DNA from: an uncultured Eubacteriales bacterium
GTDB lineage: Bacteria > Bacillota > Clostridia > UBA1381
Direction of reading: 5' to 3'
Length of the DNA stretch: 7,292 nucleotides
Assembly (NCBI GenBank): GCA_900556575.1
Contig: USPO01000073.1
Span: 1 to 7,292 of the forward strand
Of this stretch, positions 5,539 to 7,292 are shown in pieces. The notes beneath the pieces were generated by a model. It saw nothing but the letters and a program-made list of their open reading frames with translations, searched no databases and was not told the DNA's origin. A program made the position numbers and the translations under genes. Each line of letters begins with the position of its first letter. Position 1 is the first letter of the stretch.

Positions 5539-6540
5539 ATGTGTTACCTTAAGAACAATATGATAAAAAAAGTACTGCAAGTATTAATGATAATATGTAT
5601 CTTGCTATGCACATATTTAGCAGCAAGTGCTTCAGAGTACAAAACATTTACTGCATATCCGAATAATGAGTTTTATTCTGAAAGAGGATACTTTTGTGAT
5701 AGATTTGAAGTATTTGATGACTATAAATATGTAATTGTGTCAGTTGATAATAAATCTTCCGCATCATGTACTGTCAGTATTACAAAGCAAAATGACCTAT
5801 TAGAACCCGGAACTTCCAAAATAGTTTCAGAAACAATAAATGAAAATTGCAGCGGTGTATTGTTTAATGATGAGGCATTTGTACCAGGAACGTATTATTT
5901 TGAGATTCATTCCAATGAAAAGGATGCAGCTGTTGGCGGAAATATTATAGTGTTATTAGCGAAAGATAAAGAAACCTTAGATCAAACACTTGCGGAAATA
6001 AGTGCTAAAAATAAATCGTTAAATGATGTGAACACAGCAGGGGTTACTCCAATGGACAAAGCAATAGTGTCACTATCTGAAAAAAATATAATTACAGGTT
6101 ATGACGATGGCTTTTTTTATCCTAAGAAAAATATTTCACGGGCAGAAATGGCAGCTGTTATATATAGAACTAAGCATGGGCAAAATACTCCTGAAAACAT
6201 AAGCGTGGCTTTTGAAGATATGAAAGGGCATTGGGCAGAAAGATATGTTGCACAAGCGGTCAGTGATGGTATTGTGAACGGAATTGATGATAAACATTTT
6301 TTCCCGGATAGCAATGTGACAAACGAGCAGGTTTTAAAAATGCTTGTTTGTATGAAAGGGTTAACACCAGAAGCTGAAGAACGTGGAGGGTATCCTAAAG
6401 GATATATCCTGACGGCTGTATATCACGGATTTATGGATAATATTGAAGCGGTACAGGGCGCAAATGCTGAAGACTCTTATCAAACCGAGGCTGCTACAAG
6501 GGGTAATGCTGCGCTTATGCTGTATAATGCATTAAAATAA
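5539..6540 (+). CDS. SLH-domain surface protein with an N-terminal beta-rich module (333 residues)
   Basis: An exported surface protein with the reverse architecture: the effector module first, SLH domains last. The ATG at 5539 is chosen because GGAG (5526-5529) lies 9 bases upstream; the internal ATG at 5560 has no ribosome site. The signal peptide is about 1-32 (IKKVLQVLMIICILLC, cleavage near ASA-S); its cysteines are not in a lipobox. Residues 35-145 form a predicted beta-sandwich (RFEVFDDYKYVIVSVDN, CTVSITKQ, FVPGTYYFEIHS) resembling pre-peptidase C-terminal or similar carbohydrate-associated folds, with low certainty. A helical linker (145-165) leads to SLH1 (about 168-214, ISRAE 199-203), SLH2 (about 225-272, GHWAERY, TNEQ in place of TRAE) and a weak SLH3 (about 283-332, TRGN). 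Only one of the three ligand motifs is close to canonical, so wall affinity may be lower. It converges with clpC. Confidence 0.87.
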   Translation: MCYLKNNMIKKVLQVLMIICILLCTYLAASASEYKTFTAYPNNEFYSERGYFCDRFEVFDDYKYVIVSVDNKSSASCTVSITKQNDLLEPGTSKIVSETINENCSGVLFNDEAFVPGTYYFEIHSNEKDAAVGGNIIVLLAKDKETLDQTLAEISAKNKSLNDVNTAGVTPMDKAIVSLSEKNIITGYDDGFFYPKKNISRAEMAAVIYRTKHGQNTPENISVAFEDMKGHWAERYVAQAVSDGIVNGIDDKHFFPDSNVTNEQVLKMLVCMKGLTPEAEERGGYPKGYILTAVYHGFMDNIEAVQGANAEDSYQTEAATRGNAALMLYNALK

Positions 6541-6575
6541 TTTTCGGTTATGTTAGGATAATAGGAGAGTGGTTG

Positions 6576-6617
6576 AAAAATGAGGGTACAGCAAAATTGC
6601 CGTTTGCTGTACCCTCA
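6576..6617 (-). terminator. Rho-independent terminator of clpC, between convergent genes
   Basis: TGAGGGTACAGCAAA (6581-6595) and TTTGCTGTACCCTCA (6603-6617) form a perfect 15-bp stem with a 7-base loop. On the minus strand the stem is followed by five T residues (plus-strand A at 6576-6580), so it ends the clpC transcript 13 bases after its stop codon. The plus strand has no T-run after the stem, so termination of the SLH gene here would be weaker, though the hairpin could stabilise its 3' end. Confidence 0.85.
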
Positions 6618-6629
6618 CATGTATTTAGA

Positions 6630-7292
6630 TTATACTACCGTAAACTTACCGTCTGTAAAGGTTACGGATTTTGTATCTCCGCTCTTTAAATCTCCGTCAA
6701 TAATCTTTTCGGAAAGCATATCTTCGATTTCATTCTGAATTGCTCGTCTTAAAGGTCTTGCACCGTATACCGGGTCAAATCCCTTCTTGGCAATTTCCTT
6801 GATAGCCTCATCTGTAAAGGTTACTGTGATTTCATTGTCGGCAAGTCTCTTTTGAAGTGATTTGAGCATAAGCTTAGCAATCTCTTCAATGTTCTTATCT
6901 GTAAGTCTGTCAAATACAATGATTTCATCGATTCTGTTAAGGAATTCAGGCTTGAAAGCTTTCTTTACCTGTGCCATTACCTTATCATGAATTTTCTCGG
7001 ACTCGGTCTTTTCTTTCTCATTCTTTTCGGAGTTAAATCCAAGGTTAGAGATATTACCCAATATTTCTTTTGCACCGAGGTTAGAGGTCATGATGATAAC
7101 GGTGTTCTTGAAATCTACGCGTCTGCCCTGAGCATCTGTTAATATACCGTCATCAAGTATCTGGAGCATGATATTGAATATATCCGGATGCGCCTTTTCA
7201 ATTTCATCGAAAAGAATTACAGAGTACGGATGCTTTCTGATTTTCTCTGTAAGCTGTCCGCCGTCCTCAAAGCCTACATATCCCGGAGGCGA
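6630..7292 (-). CDS. clpC: ClpC, ATP-dependent Clp protease ATPase subunit, C-terminal part
   Basis: The Hsp100 unfoldase that feeds proteins to ClpP. The frame is open to the right window edge, giving 220 residues, all from the second AAA+ domain. In order from the edge: the pore loop GYVG (4-7), Walker B VILFDEIEKAH (25-35), the sensor-1 region IIMTSN (66-71), the ClpP-contacting tripeptide LGF within NLGFNSE (83-89), the arginine finger in FLNRIDE (Arg120) and sensor 2 GARPLRR (177-183). The short linker after the LGF loop and the FKPEFLNRIDEIIVF stretch fit ClpC of Firmicutes; ClpB lacks the ClpP loop. The internal ATG at 7169 is not the start, because conserved ClpC sequence continues upstream of it. 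The chain ends shortly after the domain, as is normal. Gene identity is firm; the distinction from another ClpP-binding paralogue such as ClpE is less so. Confidence 0.93.
   Translation of the reverse strand, partial: SPPGYVGFEDGGQLTEKIRKHPYSVILFDEIEKAHPDIFNIMLQILDDGILTDAQGRRVDFKNTVIIMTSNLGAKEILGNISNLGFNSEKNEKEKTESEKIHDKVMAQVKKAFKPEFLNRIDEIIVFDRLTDKNIEEIAKLMLKSLQKRLADNEITVTFTDEAIKEIAKKGFDPVYGARPLRRAIQNEIEDMLSEKIIDGDLKSGDTKSVTFTDGKFTVV

Noticed and set aside
6580..6738. Plus-strand short frame starting at the base of the clpC terminator, preceded by GGAG
   Set aside because: It is antisense to clpC, begins in a 15-bp terminator stem, and has a 12-base spacing to the supposed ribosome site.

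Overview
The window looks like a piece of a low-GC Gram-positive (Firmicutes, class Clostridia) chromosome. The DNA is AT-rich, ribosome binding sites are of the AGGAG type, promoters are of the sigma-A type, there is an AgrC-like GHKL kinase and ClpC, and three proteins carry S-layer homology (SLH) domains. A gut-type Clostridia genome is plausible, but no species can be named from the sequence.

Layout. Bases 1-876 (+) hold the 3' part of an AgrC-like sensor kinase that is open at the left window edge. Bases 877-1254 are non-coding: a 13-bp AT inverted repeat over the kinase stop codon, a hairpin terminator overlapping a promoter-like sequence, and a tandem pair of near-identical 17-mers (21-bp pitch) just upstream of a near-consensus promoter. 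That promoter drives an agrB remnant (1255-1465): the start and the first transmembrane region of the Agr peptide-processing protease are recognisable, but the reading frame is broken and the catalytic His/Cys region is missing. Two small secreted proteins follow (1499-2026 and 2053-2616), with closely similar signal peptides and a shared start to the mature chain. A third copy at 2797 stops right after its signal peptide. Three SLH-domain surface proteins come next (3057-3788, 3894-5396, 5539-6540). The last gene converges on the 3' end of clpC (6630-7292, minus strand, open at the right edge), with a 15-bp-stem terminator between them.

How the parts may fit together. The kinase, the agrB remnant and the tandem-repeat promoter look like the residue of an Agr-type peptide quorum-sensing cassette whose signal-producing half has decayed. 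The repeats resemble a LytTR-type activator site in geometry (two direct copies, 21-bp pitch, next to -35). By inference they could now switch on the downstream secreted proteins through a foreign or distant signal. The SLH proteins are predicted to be exported and held on the secondary cell-wall polysaccharide. They differ in where the SLH domains sit, and each has an uncharacterised or poorly matched partner region. clpC is an unrelated housekeeping gene marking the edge of this accessory block.
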